Assembly: GCF_000422905.1 (NCBI RefSeq)
Contig: NZ_AUGY01000001.1
Span: 62,001-126,000 of the forward strand
Direction: 5' to 3'
DNA from: Paenibacillus alginolyticus DSM 5050 = NBRC 15375
GTDB lineage: Bacteria > Bacillota > Bacilli > Paenibacillales > NBRC-103111
Length of the DNA stretch: 64,000 bases
Shown here: positions 8,226 through 17,391 of the stretch, in pieces
Layout: each line of letters opens with the position of its first letter
How positions within the stretch are numbered: position 1 is the stretch's first letter
Program-made: the position numbers and the translations under genes
The notes under the pieces: model-generated
Told to the model about the DNA's origin: nothing
What the model saw: the letters and a program-made list of their open reading frames with translations, nothing else
The model's database searches: none

Positions 8226-10103
8226 GTGTTTATTTTCAGAAGTGTCGTAGGTAAGCTCTGGTTAACGATTATTGGCCTAGTTGGGGTTGTACTGCTCATA
8301 CTAGGTCTTTTTCTTGTTAATTACATGGAAAATTATTTCGCTCAAGCGAATGACCAAACAAAAACCCTGAAAAATGTGGCTGTTAAATTCTCGGAAGAAG
8401 CTTCGCATCACATGTTTGATGAGCAGTTTTATCAATTGAGCAATGAACTGCTAAGCTTCCAAGATGCTAAAATGCTGGTGATCTCCACGGATATGAAGGA
8501 AATGGTTACTCCTTCAACACAGGGAAGTAATTTAGCCACCTTCCATGTAACTGATTTTTTCACAGAAGCGGAGCTCCGACAAGTATTCGCAGGTCAGACG
8601 CAAGACAAACAAGTCAATATGACTGGCACGGGGCGAATTAAGGCAGGGGCTGAGTACCTTGTTGTTGCCGTACCATTAAGAAATCTTCAAGGCACCATCG
8701 TTGGTGCAACGCTTCTGTATCAATCTCTACAATCATTAGAAGCGACTCAATCCTATATGTTGAGATTGTTTATCTATGTATCCATAGTCGGCTTCCTTAT
8801 GACGACTTTCTTCGCGTTCTTCTTATTCTCTCGAATTACTAGACCGCTTCAGCAGTTGAAAAAAGCAGCCGATTTCATCACGATGGGGGAGTATGGTACC
8901 CGTGTTCCCATTCAGTCCAAGGATGAAATTGGCGAGCTGGCCAAAACGTTCAACCACATGGGTGAGAAGATGCAGGAAAGCATTCGAGCCCTTAGTCAGG
9001 AAAAAGAGCATTTATCCAGTATATTACGAAGCATGACCGATGCGGTCATTACACTCGATGCGAATGGATCTGTTATGCTGACCAATCCGCAAGGCGAGAA
9101 GATCGTACAAGAGTGGAGCAAGATTGAATGGTCAGAGGATGATGAGGAGACTAGGCGCTTCCGTAAACCGGATACAGCGCTCGGAGATTGGGGATTAATG
9201 AGCTACAGCAATCCTTACTCGATTCCAATTCCTGTGCCATTGATTCCGTTGTTTGAAGCGGTGGTGGACGAATCGTCTGAAGCAGCCACGAAGCTACACG
9301 TGCAAAACGGCGTGTGGTCCGTCGCGATGACGCCGTTGTACACGAGCGATCAGGTACGCGGCGCCGTGGCTGTGCTCCGTAATGTTACGGAGGAGGAACG
9401 CCTCGATAAGCTGCGCAAGGATTTCGTGGCGAACGTGTCGCACGAGCTGCGTACGCCGATCTCGATGCTGCAGGGCTACAGCGAAGCCCTGCTGGATGAC
9501 ATCCCCTCCACGCCCGAAGAGCGCGTGGAGCTGGTGCAGGTCATTCACGACGAGTCGCTCCGCATGGGGCGTCTCGTCCGTGACCTGCTCGATCTGGCGC
9601 GGATGGAAGCCGGCCATCTCGAGCTAGTCTACAGGGAGGTCGAATTTGACTCCCTGGTGAGACGCATGCACCGCAAATTCGCGGTGCTGGCCAAAGAGCG
9701 CGGCATCATGCTAAGCGCTGCACTGCCTGAAGAGCCCCTCATCCTCGCACGGGGGGATGAGGACCGGCTTGAGCAGGTGTTAACGAACCTGCTCGACAAT
9801 GCTTTTCGGCATACGGCCTCTGGGGCGCGTATTGCCATTAAGGCAGAGACCGCCGTCTACAAGGATCGGCCGGCGATCCGCATTGAGGTCTCCGACGAGG
9901 GGCAGGGGATTCCTGCCGACGACCTGCCGTTCATATTTGAACGCTTCTACAAGGCAGATAAAGCCCGAACGCGCGGTTCATCAGGTGGTACAGGGCTTGG
10001 ACTCGCCATCGTAAAAAATATCATAGATGCACATAACGGCAGTGTAACCGTACAAAGTACTTTGGGACAAGGAACAACCTTTACTTTACTTTTACCTTGT
10101 TAG
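8226..10103 (+). CDS. resE: Sensor histidine kinase ResE
   Basis: A 625-residue membrane sensor paired with ResD. Order of parts: first membrane helix (about 10-32), extracytoplasmic sensor region, second helix (about 180-203, YVSIVGFLMTTFFAFFLF), HAMP (about 203-255), PAS-like segment (about 265-385), then the DHp domain with phosphoacceptor His in ANVSHELRTP (about 405) and an HATPase domain with NLLDNAFRH, DEGQGIP and GGTGLGLAIV. GTG 8226 starts almost on the resD stop. From about 9290 to 9960 the third positions become strongly G/C while the flanks are AT-rich, so the kinase core differs in composition from the sensor part. Confidence 0.92.
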   Translation: MFIFRSVVGKLWLTIIGLVGVVLLILGLFLVNYMENYFAQANDQTKTLKNVAVKFSEEASHHMFDEQFYQLSNELLSFQDAKMLVISTDMKEMVTPSTQGSNLATFHVTDFFTEAELRQVFAGQTQDKQVNMTGTGRIKAGAEYLVVAVPLRNLQGTIVGATLLYQSLQSLEATQSYMLRLFIYVSIVGFLMTTFFAFFLFSRITRPLQQLKKAADFITMGEYGTRVPIQSKDEIGELAKTFNHMGEKMQESIRALSQEKEHLSSILRSMTDAVITLDANGSVMLTNPQGEKIVQEWSKIEWSEDDEETRRFRKPDTALGDWGLMSYSNPYSIPIPVPLIPLFEAVVDESSEAATKLHVQNGVWSVAMTPLYTSDQVRGAVAVLRNVTEEERLDKLRKDFVANVSHELRTPISMLQGYSEALLDDIPSTPEERVELVQVIHDESLRMGRLVRDLLDLARMEAGHLELVYREVEFDSLVRRMHRKFAVLAKERGIMLSAALPEEPLILARGDEDRLEQVLTNLLDNAFRHTASGARIAIKAETAVYKDRPAIRIEVSDEGQGIPADDLPFIFERFYKADKARTRGSSGGTGLGLAIVKNIIDAHNGSVTVQSTLGQGTTFTLLLPC

Positions 10104-10141
10104 CGTAAATAAGCTTTAAATAACGAAATTCGACAAAAAAG

Positions 10142-10180
10142 AGGCGTTTGCTGAGTAAACTCACAGCAAACGCCTTTAAT
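10142..10180. terminator. Bidirectional terminator between convergent resE and serA
   Basis: AGGCGTTTGCTG (10142-10153) pairs with CAGCAAACGCCT (10164-10175), with an inner GAGT/ACTC pairing. T-rich tracts occur on both sides: TTTAATTTTG rightward and CTCTTTTTTG on the minus strand. Confidence 0.88.
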
Positions 10181-10245
10181 TTTGTAGAATATTCAGACAA
10201 AATCTTGTTGTTCGTGAAACACTTTGTTACCTTATCGCGATTAGA

Positions 10246-11826
10246 TTATACCGTAAGGGCACGAACATTCACGATTTCGGCTTGCGTTGCAAGGTCAGCC
10301 AGTACTTCAGCAGGAGCAGACTTATCAATGGTTAGAACCATGATTGCCGAGCCGCCAATGACTTTACGTCCAACTTGCATCGTTGCGATGTTCACATTAT
10401 TGCTTCCAAGAAGCGTACCAACGCGGCCAATAATACCCGGTTTATCGTTGTGGGAAATCAATAACAGGTTACCTTCGGCAGCGAAATCAACCGGATATTG
10501 ATCGATACGAACGATTCGTTCACCGTAACCAGCTAGTAAAGTACCAGCAAGTGTTTTCTCTTCTTGCTTCGTTTTTACAGTAACGGTAACAAGATTTGTA
10601 AAGCTGTTGGCTGTGTTTGATGTTTGAACAACGATATTCACATCACGTGATTTAGCCAAGTGCATGGCATTCACGATATTAATCGATTCTAGTTGGTTCT
10701 CGAACACACCTTTTACGATGTAACGTGTTAATTGACTAGTATCGACGTCAATTAAATCACCCGCATAGTTCACAACGATTTCATAAACAGCGCCTTGTGC
10801 AATTTGACCAAGAATGGAGCCGATTTTTTCGCCGAGTCCAAAGTATGGTTGGAGTTTATTCAATACATTAGCTGGAACAGGCGGTAAGTTAACTGCATTT
10901 TTGAATGGTTCGTTGCGCAAGATATGAAGGACTTCTTCCGATACATCAATTGCTACGTTTTCTTGTGCTTCAATTGTTGAAGCACCAAGATGAGGGGTCA
11001 CAATGACTTTCGGATTGTTCAAGAATGGGTGATCCTTTTGTGGCGGCTCTACTTCGAATACGTCGAAAGCAGCTCCGGCTACAATTCCTTGTTCAATCGC
11101 TTCAACCATCGCCATCTCATCAATAATACCGCCGCGTGCACAGTTGATAAGACGCATACCTTTTTTCATAATATCGAATTGCGGTTTGGAGATCAGGTGG
11201 CGCGTTTCTGGTGTGAGTGGCGTATGAACCGTGATGAAATCTGCTTTAGCAACAATTTCATTCACTGTACCAAGCTTAACGCCAATTTTCTCAGCGCGTT
11301 CTTCCGTCAGGAAAGGGTCATACCCGATAACTTCCATTCCAAATACTTTGGCACGTTTGGCAACTTCGCTTCCGATACGTCCCATGCCGAGAATACCGAG
11401 CGTTTTGTTGCGAAGCTCAACACCGATGAATTTCCGATCCCATTCGCCGCCAACTGTTTTCTTGTATGCTTGAGGAATCATACGTGCAGTAGACATCATC
11501 ATGGCAAATGTAAGCTCACAAGTAGCAATCGTATTTCCGTCCGGTGCGTTAATAACGATAATACCGCGTTTTGTTGCTGCTTCCAAATCAATATTATCTA
11601 CACCAACACCAGCGCGGCCAATAACCTTAAGCTTCGTTCCGGCATTCATGATTTTCTCTGTAACTTTCGTTTGGCTGCGAACTAAAAGCGCGTCATAGTC
11701 GCCAATGATGGAAATGAGCTCATCTTCGGATAAACCAGATTGCTTAACCACTTCAACATCGGCTGCATCGTAAAGCATTTGAATTCCCATGTCACTAATT
11801 GGATCGGATACTAGAACTTTGTACAT
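10246..11826 (-). CDS. serA: D-3-phosphoglycerate dehydrogenase
   Basis: First committed enzyme of serine synthesis, oxidising 3-phosphoglycerate to phosphohydroxypyruvate with NAD+. The 526-residue protein is the long form: substrate domain, Rossmann core with [16 protein letters not shown] (about 147-162), catalytic Arg in [10 protein letters not shown], Glu in FEVEPP and His in TPHLGAST, then an intervening domain and a C-terminal ACT domain (about 455-526) for serine feedback. ATG 11826 follows GGAGGG. It is preceded by a T-box leader, so its expression should respond to uncharged tRNA. Confidence 0.95.
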   Translation of the reverse strand: MYKVLVSDPISDMGIQMLYDAADVEVVKQSGLSEDELISIIGDYDALLVRSQTKVTEKIMNAGTKLKVIGRAGVGVDNIDLEAATKRGIIVINAPDGNTIATCELTFAMMMSTARMIPQAYKKTVGGEWDRKFIGVELRNKTLGILGMGRIGSEVAKRAKVFGMEVIGYDPFLTEERAEKIGVKLGTVNEIVAKADFITVHTPLTPETRHLISKPQFDIMKKGMRLINCARGGIIDEMAMVEAIEQGIVAGAAFDVFEVEPPQKDHPFLNNPKVIVTPHLGASTIEAQENVAIDVSEEVLHILRNEPFKNAVNLPPVPANVLNKLQPYFGLGEKIGSILGQIAQGAVYEIVVNYAGDLIDVDTSQLTRYIVKGVFENQLESINIVNAMHLAKSRDVNIVVQTSNTANSFTNLVTVTVKTKQEEKTLAGTLLAGYGERIVRIDQYPVDFAAEGNLLLISHNDKPGIIGRVGTLLGSNNVNIATMQVGRKVIGGSAIMVLTIDKSAPAEVLADLATQAEIVNVRALTV

Positions 11827-11849
11827 AATTCGAACCCTCCTTAGAATAT

Positions 11850-12145
11850 GAACATAAAAAAACTCCCAACCCCTCAGGTACAGACACGTATGTCTGTAGC
11901 CAAAGGGACGAGAGATTGCTTTCGTGGTACCACCCTAGTTCGCTGCCCATTCACATGGGAAGCCTCAATTGGTCTTGCGACCTGGAACTGTAACGTGTTC
12001 CTATCCCGATTGCATCTACTTTATTTCAATGCAATAACTCTGGAGTGCTCCGCAAATGTTCGCTACCGATTCGCACCTACCATCGGTTCTCTGAAAGCTA
12101 CTTTACTTGCTTGGCTCCGTCAACGCTGTGCTGTGATATAGAATT
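11850..12145 (-). promoter_or_regulatory. T-box riboswitch of serA, predicted Ser (AGC) specifier
   Basis: On the minus strand the antiterminator T-box sequence AGGGTGGTACCACG lies at 11936-11923, followed by a terminator. Upstream are the stem I signatures (AAGTAAAGTAG, AGAGAACCGATGG, GGTGCGAATC). In the expected place on the 3' side of stem I the sequence is GCGGAGCACTCC; reading AGC (12049-12047), followed by A, gives a serine codon, fitting serA. The fold and specifier were assigned by eye. Uncharged tRNA-Ser would stabilise the antiterminator and allow serA transcription. Confidence 0.88.
11855..11914 (-). terminator. Terminator arm of the serA T-box
   Basis: On the minus strand an inner ACAGACA-TACG-TGTCTGT stem sits inside an outer pairing (CTC...GAGGGG...GGGAG) followed by seven T (11862-11856). 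It competes with the T-box antiterminator. Confidence 0.75.
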
Positions 12146-12151
12146 TTCATA

Positions 12152-12180
12152 AGATTAACATGCGTTTGAAATCGTGTCAA
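12152..12180 (-). promoter_or_regulatory. SigmaA promoter of the serA leader
   Basis: Minus strand: TTGACA (12180-12175), 17 bp, TAATCT (12157-12152). It places the transcript start near 12145, just ahead of stem I of the T-box. Confidence 0.75.
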
Positions 12181-12373
12181 TACATGTCGAATCAATTTCA
12201 CATGAAAGTCATAATTGAAATTTGAACGACTGATTTTCCAAAGCTTTTCGTTTATTTTATAGCAAGGACGCTTAGAAAGCAATGCTATTTGACTTGTCTT
12301 TTAGCCTGATTTTCGCTATTGTACTCGTTAAATAGATATTGCTCCTGCAGCAAGTAAGGAAGGAAGTGCCGTC

Positions 12374-12697
12374 ATCGACATAACGAGTATTTATCCTAAT
12401 AAATTCCTAGAAGCATTGGATCAACAGAAACTGAAAGACAGCATCATTATCGACGTAAGGGAACTACATGAATGGGAGTTTTATCATCTGGAGGAAGCAC
12501 AGCTTATCCCGATGCAGCAAATTCCACATCGGATGGGTGAACTGCCGGATGACCGGGATATTTATATCGTATGTGCACATGGTGTGCGCAGCTATCGCGT
12601 TGCTGAATATTTGTTGGCGAACGGTTTTGAGCGGGTCATTAATGTAGATGGTGGGATGGCAGCGGTCGCTATGCTTCGCGGATTCCAATATGATTAA
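12374..12697 (+). CDS. Single-domain rhodanese-like protein, start unclear
   Basis: A small rhodanese (sulfurtransferase) fold with IIDVRELHEWEFYHLEEA and the active-site loop IVCAHGVRSYRVAEYL, where the catalytic Cys sits at the start of CAHGVRS. Homology-like sequence (ITSIYPNKFLEALDQQ) begins well before the first usable in-frame start, TTG 12416. A strong SD (GGAAGG, 12358-12363) lies the right distance from in-frame GTC 12371 or ATC 12374, not from an ATG/GTG/TTG in this frame; GTG 12366 is in another frame and stops after five codons. Either a non-canonical start is used or one base is missing near 12366-12371. Sulfur substrate and partner are unknown. Confidence 0.75.
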   Translation: MDITSIYPNKFLEALDQQKLKDSIIIDVRELHEWEFYHLEEAQLIPMQQIPHRMGELPDDRDIYIVCAHGVRSYRVAEYLLANGFERVINVDGGMAAVAMLRGFQYD

Positions 12698-12701
12698 AAG
12701 A

Positions 12702-12731
12702 AAAAGCCGAGCGCATCCACGCCCGGCTTTT
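12702..12731. terminator. Bidirectional terminator, rhodanese gene / convergent unknown
   Basis: AAAAGCCG (12702-12709) pairs with CGGCTTTT (12724-12731); the A-rich 5' flank serves as the U-tract for the opposite strand. Confidence 0.82.
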
Positions 12732-12734
12732 GAT

Positions 12735-13655
12735 TCAATTTACATCTGAGAAAAATGGAAGCTGTGGAAGCAGCTCGTTGGCATACCACTTTGATTTCCC
12801 TTTGACAAAGTCTCCAGGTCGAACAGCATTTGTGCTTAGCAGCAGATCCATCGTTTGATTGATATCAGTTATGTTCATTTTCTTAGCTTGACCTGAGGCA
12901 ATGAATTCATCAATTCGAATCGTCAAATCCTGTGGATAAAAAGGGGCGAACGCTTTATTTTTAAGTAATTTTGCTGTTATGTAATGATTTTTGACGTTAA
13001 TGTTCATCGCACGCCATTGATCCAAATTGGCATTATTGTTTGGATCAAAATTCTCAATATCATGATCGATTGTGCCGTTCCAAGCAACGATGGAATCGAA
13101 ATAATTTTTCTGAGCTGTCAATGCTTGTGTTTTGGCTTCTAGGAAATAGGCGTCCTTCTGGATCGCATCGAGTAGTTGAGGACTCGTAAGTCCATTGGCC
13201 TTGGTCTGATAACTTTTTAACGTATCTGCAAAAAGCTTCAGGCTTTTGAGATAGCCTTGGTGAGACTGCACCAGCAGCGGTGATGAAGCAGGCATACTCT
13301 TTTTTTGCAACTCATTGTATTTCTCATCAGCGAGCTTGTACAACTCTTTAAGAACGGCAGAGGCATCGACTGTTGAGTTGCCTAATTCAATTTGACTCAT
13401 CAACTCAAACCATTTATTCTGAAATTCCCTAAAGGGCAAAAAGATGGTATGGTAATAAGATACGAGTACTTGTTGGTCGTAGGCTCCGATTTCCTGAACG
13501 ACAGCCTTGTCAGCGTGCAATATTTTATCGTATTTTTGATCTGATTTCTCCTGGCCGACTCTTAACCCATAGAAAAAAGCGCCAAGTATACAAACAAGCA
13601 TAAAGATAAACATGAGGGCGAATAAATAATCAGTGCGGGTTAGACGTTTATCCAT
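12735..13655 (-). CDS. Membrane-anchored extracytoplasmic protein of unknown function
   Basis: 306 residues, not recognised. One N-terminal membrane segment (about 11-33, FALMFIFMLVCILGAFFYG) is followed by a hydrophilic, mostly helical region rich in Lys, Gln and Leu with no cysteine pair or catalytic motif that I can see; this suggests a single-pass protein facing outside. The spacing of leucines hints at long helices. A good SD (AAGGAG) precedes ATG 13655. It is alone on the minus strand between a rhodanese and a CPBP protease, and shares a terminator with the rhodanese gene. No function can be inferred. Confidence 0.75.
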   Translation of the reverse strand: MDKRLTRTDYLFALMFIFMLVCILGAFFYGLRVGQEKSDQKYDKILHADKAVVQEIGAYDQQVLVSYYHTIFLPFREFQNKWFELMSQIELGNSTVDASAVLKELYKLADEKYNELQKKSMPASSPLLVQSHQGYLKSLKLFADTLKSYQTKANGLTSPQLLDAIQKDAYFLEAKTQALTAQKNYFDSIVAWNGTIDHDIENFDPNNNANLDQWRAMNINVKNHYITAKLLKNKAFAPFYPQDLTIRIDEFIASGQAKKMNITDINQTMDLLLSTNAVRPGDFVKGKSKWYANELLPQLPFFSDVN

Positions 13656-13746
13656 AATTAAAGCTCCTTATTCTCTCTTTTTCTTTTAACTTAGTATAGG
13701 GGAAATAGCTATAAAAGGGAATATGTGAGGAAATGAGGCTGCTTCC

Positions 13747-14355
13747 TTGAAAAAATTCGATTTTAAGAACATTCGCTTCGGAAAAGTTGATGTGAATGAA
13801 TTGAATGACCGAACATTATTACTTAATCTTTACATAACCCAGCTGCTTACGCTTATTATCGGTATTATCATCTTATTATTTCAGAGCAATCATAAGATTC
13901 TTTCCATGTTTACCATTCAAGGGAGCTGGAAGATTCTCATATGGGGAAGTTTGTTTGCTCTTCTTGTCCTGGGGATCGACGTTTTGATTTCTAGGTGGGT
14001 GCCCAAGGAAGTGTCAGACGATGGTGGAATTAATCAAATGTTATTCGGGAATCGACCTATATGGCATATAGCTTTGATTTCTCTCATCGTTGCAATCTGT
14101 GAAGAAGTGCTGTTTCGAGGAGCGATTCAGTATGCATGGGGTCCTTATTGGACGAGTATTTTGTTTGCAGCGATCCATATTCGCTATTTGCAGCATTGGT
14201 TAATGACAGGAATGGTTTTCAGTATAAGTTATGGTCTTGGGTGGATTTATCTTCAAACAGGGAGTTTGTGGACTCCGATAATTGCTCATTTTATAATTGA
14301 TTTAGTAATGGGCTGTATACTTCGGTTCAGCAAGGAGGAAGAGCAGGGCACATGA
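13747..14355 (+). CDS. CPBP-family intramembrane metalloprotease
   Basis: 202 residues with several membrane helices. The CPBP (Abi/CAAX-like) motifs are clear: EE-x3-R in ICEEVLFRGAIQ (about 118-129), F-x3-H in LFAAIHIRY (about 138-146) and the late His in TPIIAHFIID (about 178-187). These residues form the metal-dependent active site in type II CAAX protease relatives. In Bacillota such proteins process peptides or help clear cleaved membrane proteins; the substrate here is unknown. TTG 13747 follows a GAGG. The next gene overlaps its stop by 4 bp. Confidence 0.85.
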   Translation: MKKFDFKNIRFGKVDVNELNDRTLLLNLYITQLLTLIIGIIILLFQSNHKILSMFTIQGSWKILIWGSLFALLVLGIDVLISRWVPKEVSDDGGINQMLFGNRPIWHIALISLIVAICEEVLFRGAIQYAWGPYWTSILFAAIHIRYLQHWLMTGMVFSISYGLGWIYLQTGSLWTPIIAHFIIDLVMGCILRFSKEEEQGT

Positions 14356-14555
14356 GTGTAGGGGAAAGATCGCCTTTACGGTCTGATCGGAGGCCAATAG
14401 AGATAGAGGAAGACGATACGTACTTACCGCCGCGTAATGCTGTGCATCCCTCTGAACAGGGGAAGTGGACGCGTATATTCTATCTTACTTTATTGTGGTT
14501 ATTCATTATTCTGGTGGTTAGTTTAACGGTTTGGGGCATTAAATATTATTCGTAA
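14352..14555 (+). CDS. Small single-pass membrane protein, unknown
   Basis: 67 residues: an acidic, proline-containing N-terminal half (IEIEEDDTYLPP) and one C-terminal membrane helix (about 43-64, FYLTLLWLFIILVVSLTVWG). Its ATG overlaps the stop of the CPBP protease gene (ATGA), and an SD-like AGGAGG lies inside that gene, so the two are probably co-translated. It may be a partner or substrate of the protease, but this rests only on position. Confidence 0.65.
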   Translation: MSVGERSPLRSDRRPIEIEEDDTYLPPRNAVHPSEQGKWTRIFYLTLLWLFIILVVSLTVWGIKYYS

Positions 14556-14670
14556 GGCGACTAAAATATAACAATCAACCTAAGTTGTGTAAAAGAAGTG
14601 GAGAAGCTATGATAGATTCATAGTTTTTTTCATTTTTTCACAGTTTCTTTTAACAGGAGGATGCAGCGTT

Positions 14671-16326
14671 ATGAAGGGGAACCACAAAGTAAGATGGATT
14701 TTTAACGTAAAAATAATTGCAATTATATTTGTATTATGTTCAAGTATCTTTTGGTCAGCGAAACCATCGTATGCACTGTCTTATGGAACATTGTCTTATC
14801 CGCAAGGCGATGTTGGACTCTTACGTCCAGATATTGGAGTAACGCTTGAGCTAAGTGAAGGGAAAACGCCGGAAAGCTATCATTTTTACCTAAACGATAA
14901 AGAATTAAATGTTAGCTATGATCCCGTTTCGGTCAAATTTGTTTATCGCCCTACAGCTGATTTGCTGCCTGGGAACTATTCTGCACGTTTAGTTTTGTCT
15001 TTCAATGGCTATCAACCTATAACTATTAATTGGAAATTTAATGTGATAAAAGGAGCGGTCTCCTTATCATCTGAAACGACCAAAGAGCAGGAGGATGGAC
15101 TTCAAGCGATCAATGATTATCGGGCTAAATTAGGGCTTTCGAAGGTCAAATTCAGTAGTGCTTTGAATACAGCAGCCCAGAAGCATGCGCAGTATTTATC
15201 TCAAAATAAAATCGATCCTATTCGGACGTCGGTTTCTTTGCATGATGAGGACCCAGCGCTTCCTGGTTATATCGGGAAGTCATTAAGAGAGCGGGTACAA
15301 TTCATCGGGTACTCGCGTTCAAGCAGTGAGGATGTAGCTTATAATCGGGTTTCCTTAGTTGAAGCTATAGATAGTTTATTTGATGCTCCTTATCATCGTT
15401 CGCCTTTCATGGTGCCAGGACTCGTTGAAATAGGTGTGTTTAAAGATGGTGATTATCATGTTATCGAATTTGGTTTCTCAGATGGGATTGCACCAGAACT
15501 AGTCGTTTCTCCAGGAAATAATGATGTGTATGTGCCAACCATTTTCGATGGTCATGAGACTCCGGATCCAATTCGCTTGCATACAGGAGCTGAATATCCA
15601 GTCGGCTATCCGATCATGGCTTCCTTAAACGGTCCAGGGGTGAAGAAAGTAAGTTTGGTTGAGGCGGAATTAAAAGATGAGAGCGGAAATGCCGTATCAC
15701 TACTGAAAAATGAGCCGGGTAAAGATGATCATCTGGATACCGAAGTGATTGTTATGCCTTCGAAACCACTAGAATTGGATACAACCTATAAAGCCAAAAT
15801 CAAATTGACAGCAATCATGGAAGATGGAAGCACAAGACCTTATTCGAAAGAATGGACATTCCGCACGGAACCTCGGGTTGGAGTTGGTGTGCTTAAACTT
15901 CATAAGGATGCTGTTGCTTACACGTTGCAAATGGCTAATTTCGGGCTAAATCGCAATCACTTGGTTTCATTTGGATTAAATGAGGACAAGTATCTACTTG
16001 ATTTAATCCCTTATCCAATGAAGCAAAAGCCATATATTCAAGATGGGACTTCATATCTTTACATTAGAGACCTTGCCGCGGCACTTGGTGCAACAGTTGA
16101 GTGGGACGATAGCCAGAAAGCTGCTGTTTACAAAAAGAAAGACAAGACAATTATCTTTTATACGAACCGCAATGCGTATAGTTTGAATGGTGTAGAGTAT
16201 AAGACAGAATCTGCTGCAAAGCTCATTCATGAAACAACGATGATACCGGTGCGGCTGCTTTCTGAAACTCTTGGAGCGAAAGTGACCTATGAGGAAAGTA
16301 CAAGAACAGTGAATATTAGTTATTAA
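14671..16326 (+). CDS. Secreted CAP-domain protein with C-terminal copper-amine-oxidase-N-like domain
   Basis: 551 residues. A signal peptide (about 1-35, ending PSYA) is followed by an Ig-like segment (about 40-130), a CAP/SCP-like domain (about 145-270; NDYRAKLGLSKVKFSSALN, AAQKHAQYLSQ, VEIGVF), a second beta-rich Ig-like segment ending in KEWTFRTEP, and a C-terminal copper-amine-oxidase N-type domain (about 440-551) with YLYIRDLAAALGATVEWDD and MIPVRLLSETLGAKVTY. That last module is common in Paenibacillus surface proteins and probably binds the wall or other proteins. ATG 14671 follows ACAGGAGG. A role at the cell surface or spore coat is likely but not shown. Confidence 0.85.
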   Translation: MKGNHKVRWIFNVKIIAIIFVLCSSIFWSAKPSYALSYGTLSYPQGDVGLLRPDIGVTLELSEGKTPESYHFYLNDKELNVSYDPVSVKFVYRPTADLLPGNYSARLVLSFNGYQPITINWKFNVIKGAVSLSSETTKEQEDGLQAINDYRAKLGLSKVKFSSALNTAAQKHAQYLSQNKIDPIRTSVSLHDEDPALPGYIGKSLRERVQFIGYSRSSSEDVAYNRVSLVEAIDSLFDAPYHRSPFMVPGLVEIGVFKDGDYHVIEFGFSDGIAPELVVSPGNNDVYVPTIFDGHETPDPIRLHTGAEYPVGYPIMASLNGPGVKKVSLVEAELKDESGNAVSLLKNEPGKDDHLDTEVIVMPSKPLELDTTYKAKIKLTAIMEDGSTRPYSKEWTFRTEPRVGVGVLKLHKDAVAYTLQMANFGLNRNHLVSFGLNEDKYLLDLIPYPMKQKPYIQDGTSYLYIRDLAAALGATVEWDDSQKAAVYKKKDKTIIFYTNRNAYSLNGVEYKTESAAKLIHETTMIPVRLLSETLGAKVTYEESTRTVNISY

Positions 16327-16333
16327 TTAAAAT

Positions 16334-16384
16334 AGAGCCTTGCAAAGCCGACATCTGATGTGTAGGCACTGCAAGGCTCTTTTA
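16334..16384. terminator. Terminator between convergent CAP protein and deacetylase genes
   Basis: AGAGCCTTGCA (16334-16344) pairs perfectly with TGCAAGGCTCT (16370-16380), followed by TTTTAT; a T-rich flank on the other strand makes it likely bidirectional. Confidence 0.87.
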
Positions 16385-17224
16385 TCATTTCATTTCAAGC
16401 TCAATGGCATTCGGATCTACGAAGGAATATCCCTTTTCCTCGAGTTGGGTAAGAAGTGTGTCTAGGGCCTTCACTGTCCAAGGCAGCTCGTGCATCAAAA
16501 TATTACTGCCGTCATGCAATTGTTTCATCACGTTTTCGATCACTTTACCGGAATCGTTATTTTTATTGGTCATATCCCAGTCTAATGAACCGTTGGACCA
16601 TGTCATATAAAGCATCTTATTGTCTTTCACTTTGGTTTTCAAATAGTCATTGCCCGAACCATAAGGAGGTCTGAAAAAAACAGGCGATTGTCCAGTTAAT
16701 TCTTTTACTATTTTTTGGACATCATCCACTTGCTGGTCAATCTTTTCATTCGTCATGCTTTTCAAGTTATCGTGGTCCCAGGCATGATTGCCAATGATAT
16801 TCCCGCTGCTATAAAGGAGTTTGACAAGTTCGGGCTTTTGTTTGATACGGTATCCATTCAAGAAGAAGATTGCCTTGGCATTATGTTTTTTTAGGATGTC
16901 GATTAATGCCTGGTTCATGGCTTGTTCCTTCGGACCGTCATCAAAGGTTAAAAGTACGATCTTTTTGTTTCCAGTGGGATCGTTTGGCACAATATCATAG
17001 TTTTTATTCATATGATATGTTTTTTTTACAACTTCAGGAGCTGGTGTTGACGCTGTTGGAGTTGGAGTTGAAACGGGTGTCGCTGTAGGTGTTGGACTCG
17101 GTGAAATGGTGGCGACAGTTGCTGGTGTAGAGCTAGTTGTTGCGGCGGGACTTGTTTGGTTTGCACTGCAGGCAGCTAATAAGATCATGACACTCATCAT
17201 TAGTACACTGGCTTTTTTGTTCAT
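16385..17224 (-). CDS. Lipoprotein polysaccharide deacetylase (NodB domain)
   Basis: 279 residues. A lipoprotein signal with lipobox LLAAC (Cys19) is followed by a Ser/Thr/Pro-rich linker (about 24-64, many TPTPTAS-like units) and a carbohydrate-esterase-4 domain. Catalytic and metal motifs are intact: TFDDGP, NHAWDHDNL (two His ligands) and RPPYGSG, with a late LMHE. It should remove acetyl groups from peptidoglycan or another N-acetylated polysaccharide at the outer membrane face. ATG 17224 is preceded by GGAGAACGAAGG. It is transcribed alone. Confidence 0.88.
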   Translation of the reverse strand: MNKKASVLMMSVMILLAACSANQTSPAATTSSTPATVATISPSPTPTATPVSTPTPTASTPAPEVVKKTYHMNKNYDIVPNDPTGNKKIVLLTFDDGPKEQAMNQALIDILKKHNAKAIFFLNGYRIKQKPELVKLLYSSGNIIGNHAWDHDNLKSMTNEKIDQQVDDVQKIVKELTGQSPVFFRPPYGSGNDYLKTKVKDNKMLYMTWSNGSLDWDMTNKNNDSGKVIENVMKQLHDGSNILMHELPWTVKALDTLLTQLEEKGYSFVDPNAIELEMK

Positions 17225-17391
17225 TATCCTTCGTTCTCCTCAGGTCATTATACTTGTAGGTCCATTCCTATAGTACCACATTTCACAGATAACATATCTC
17301 CTTTGTTTTCCTCTCACCCTTAACGTATGCCCTCTTAGAAACTCGCACAACCTATGAAGGATTCATACTACTTGACATGGAGGGAGACCCA

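Noticed and set aside
10990-11685. 231-residue open frame on the plus strand opposite serA
   Set aside because: Antisense to a clear serA; no SD, low-complexity Asn/Phe/His-rich product with no family pattern.
11848-12141. 97-residue open frame over the serA leader
   Set aside because: It lies opposite the T-box RNA, which explains the sequence; no SD.
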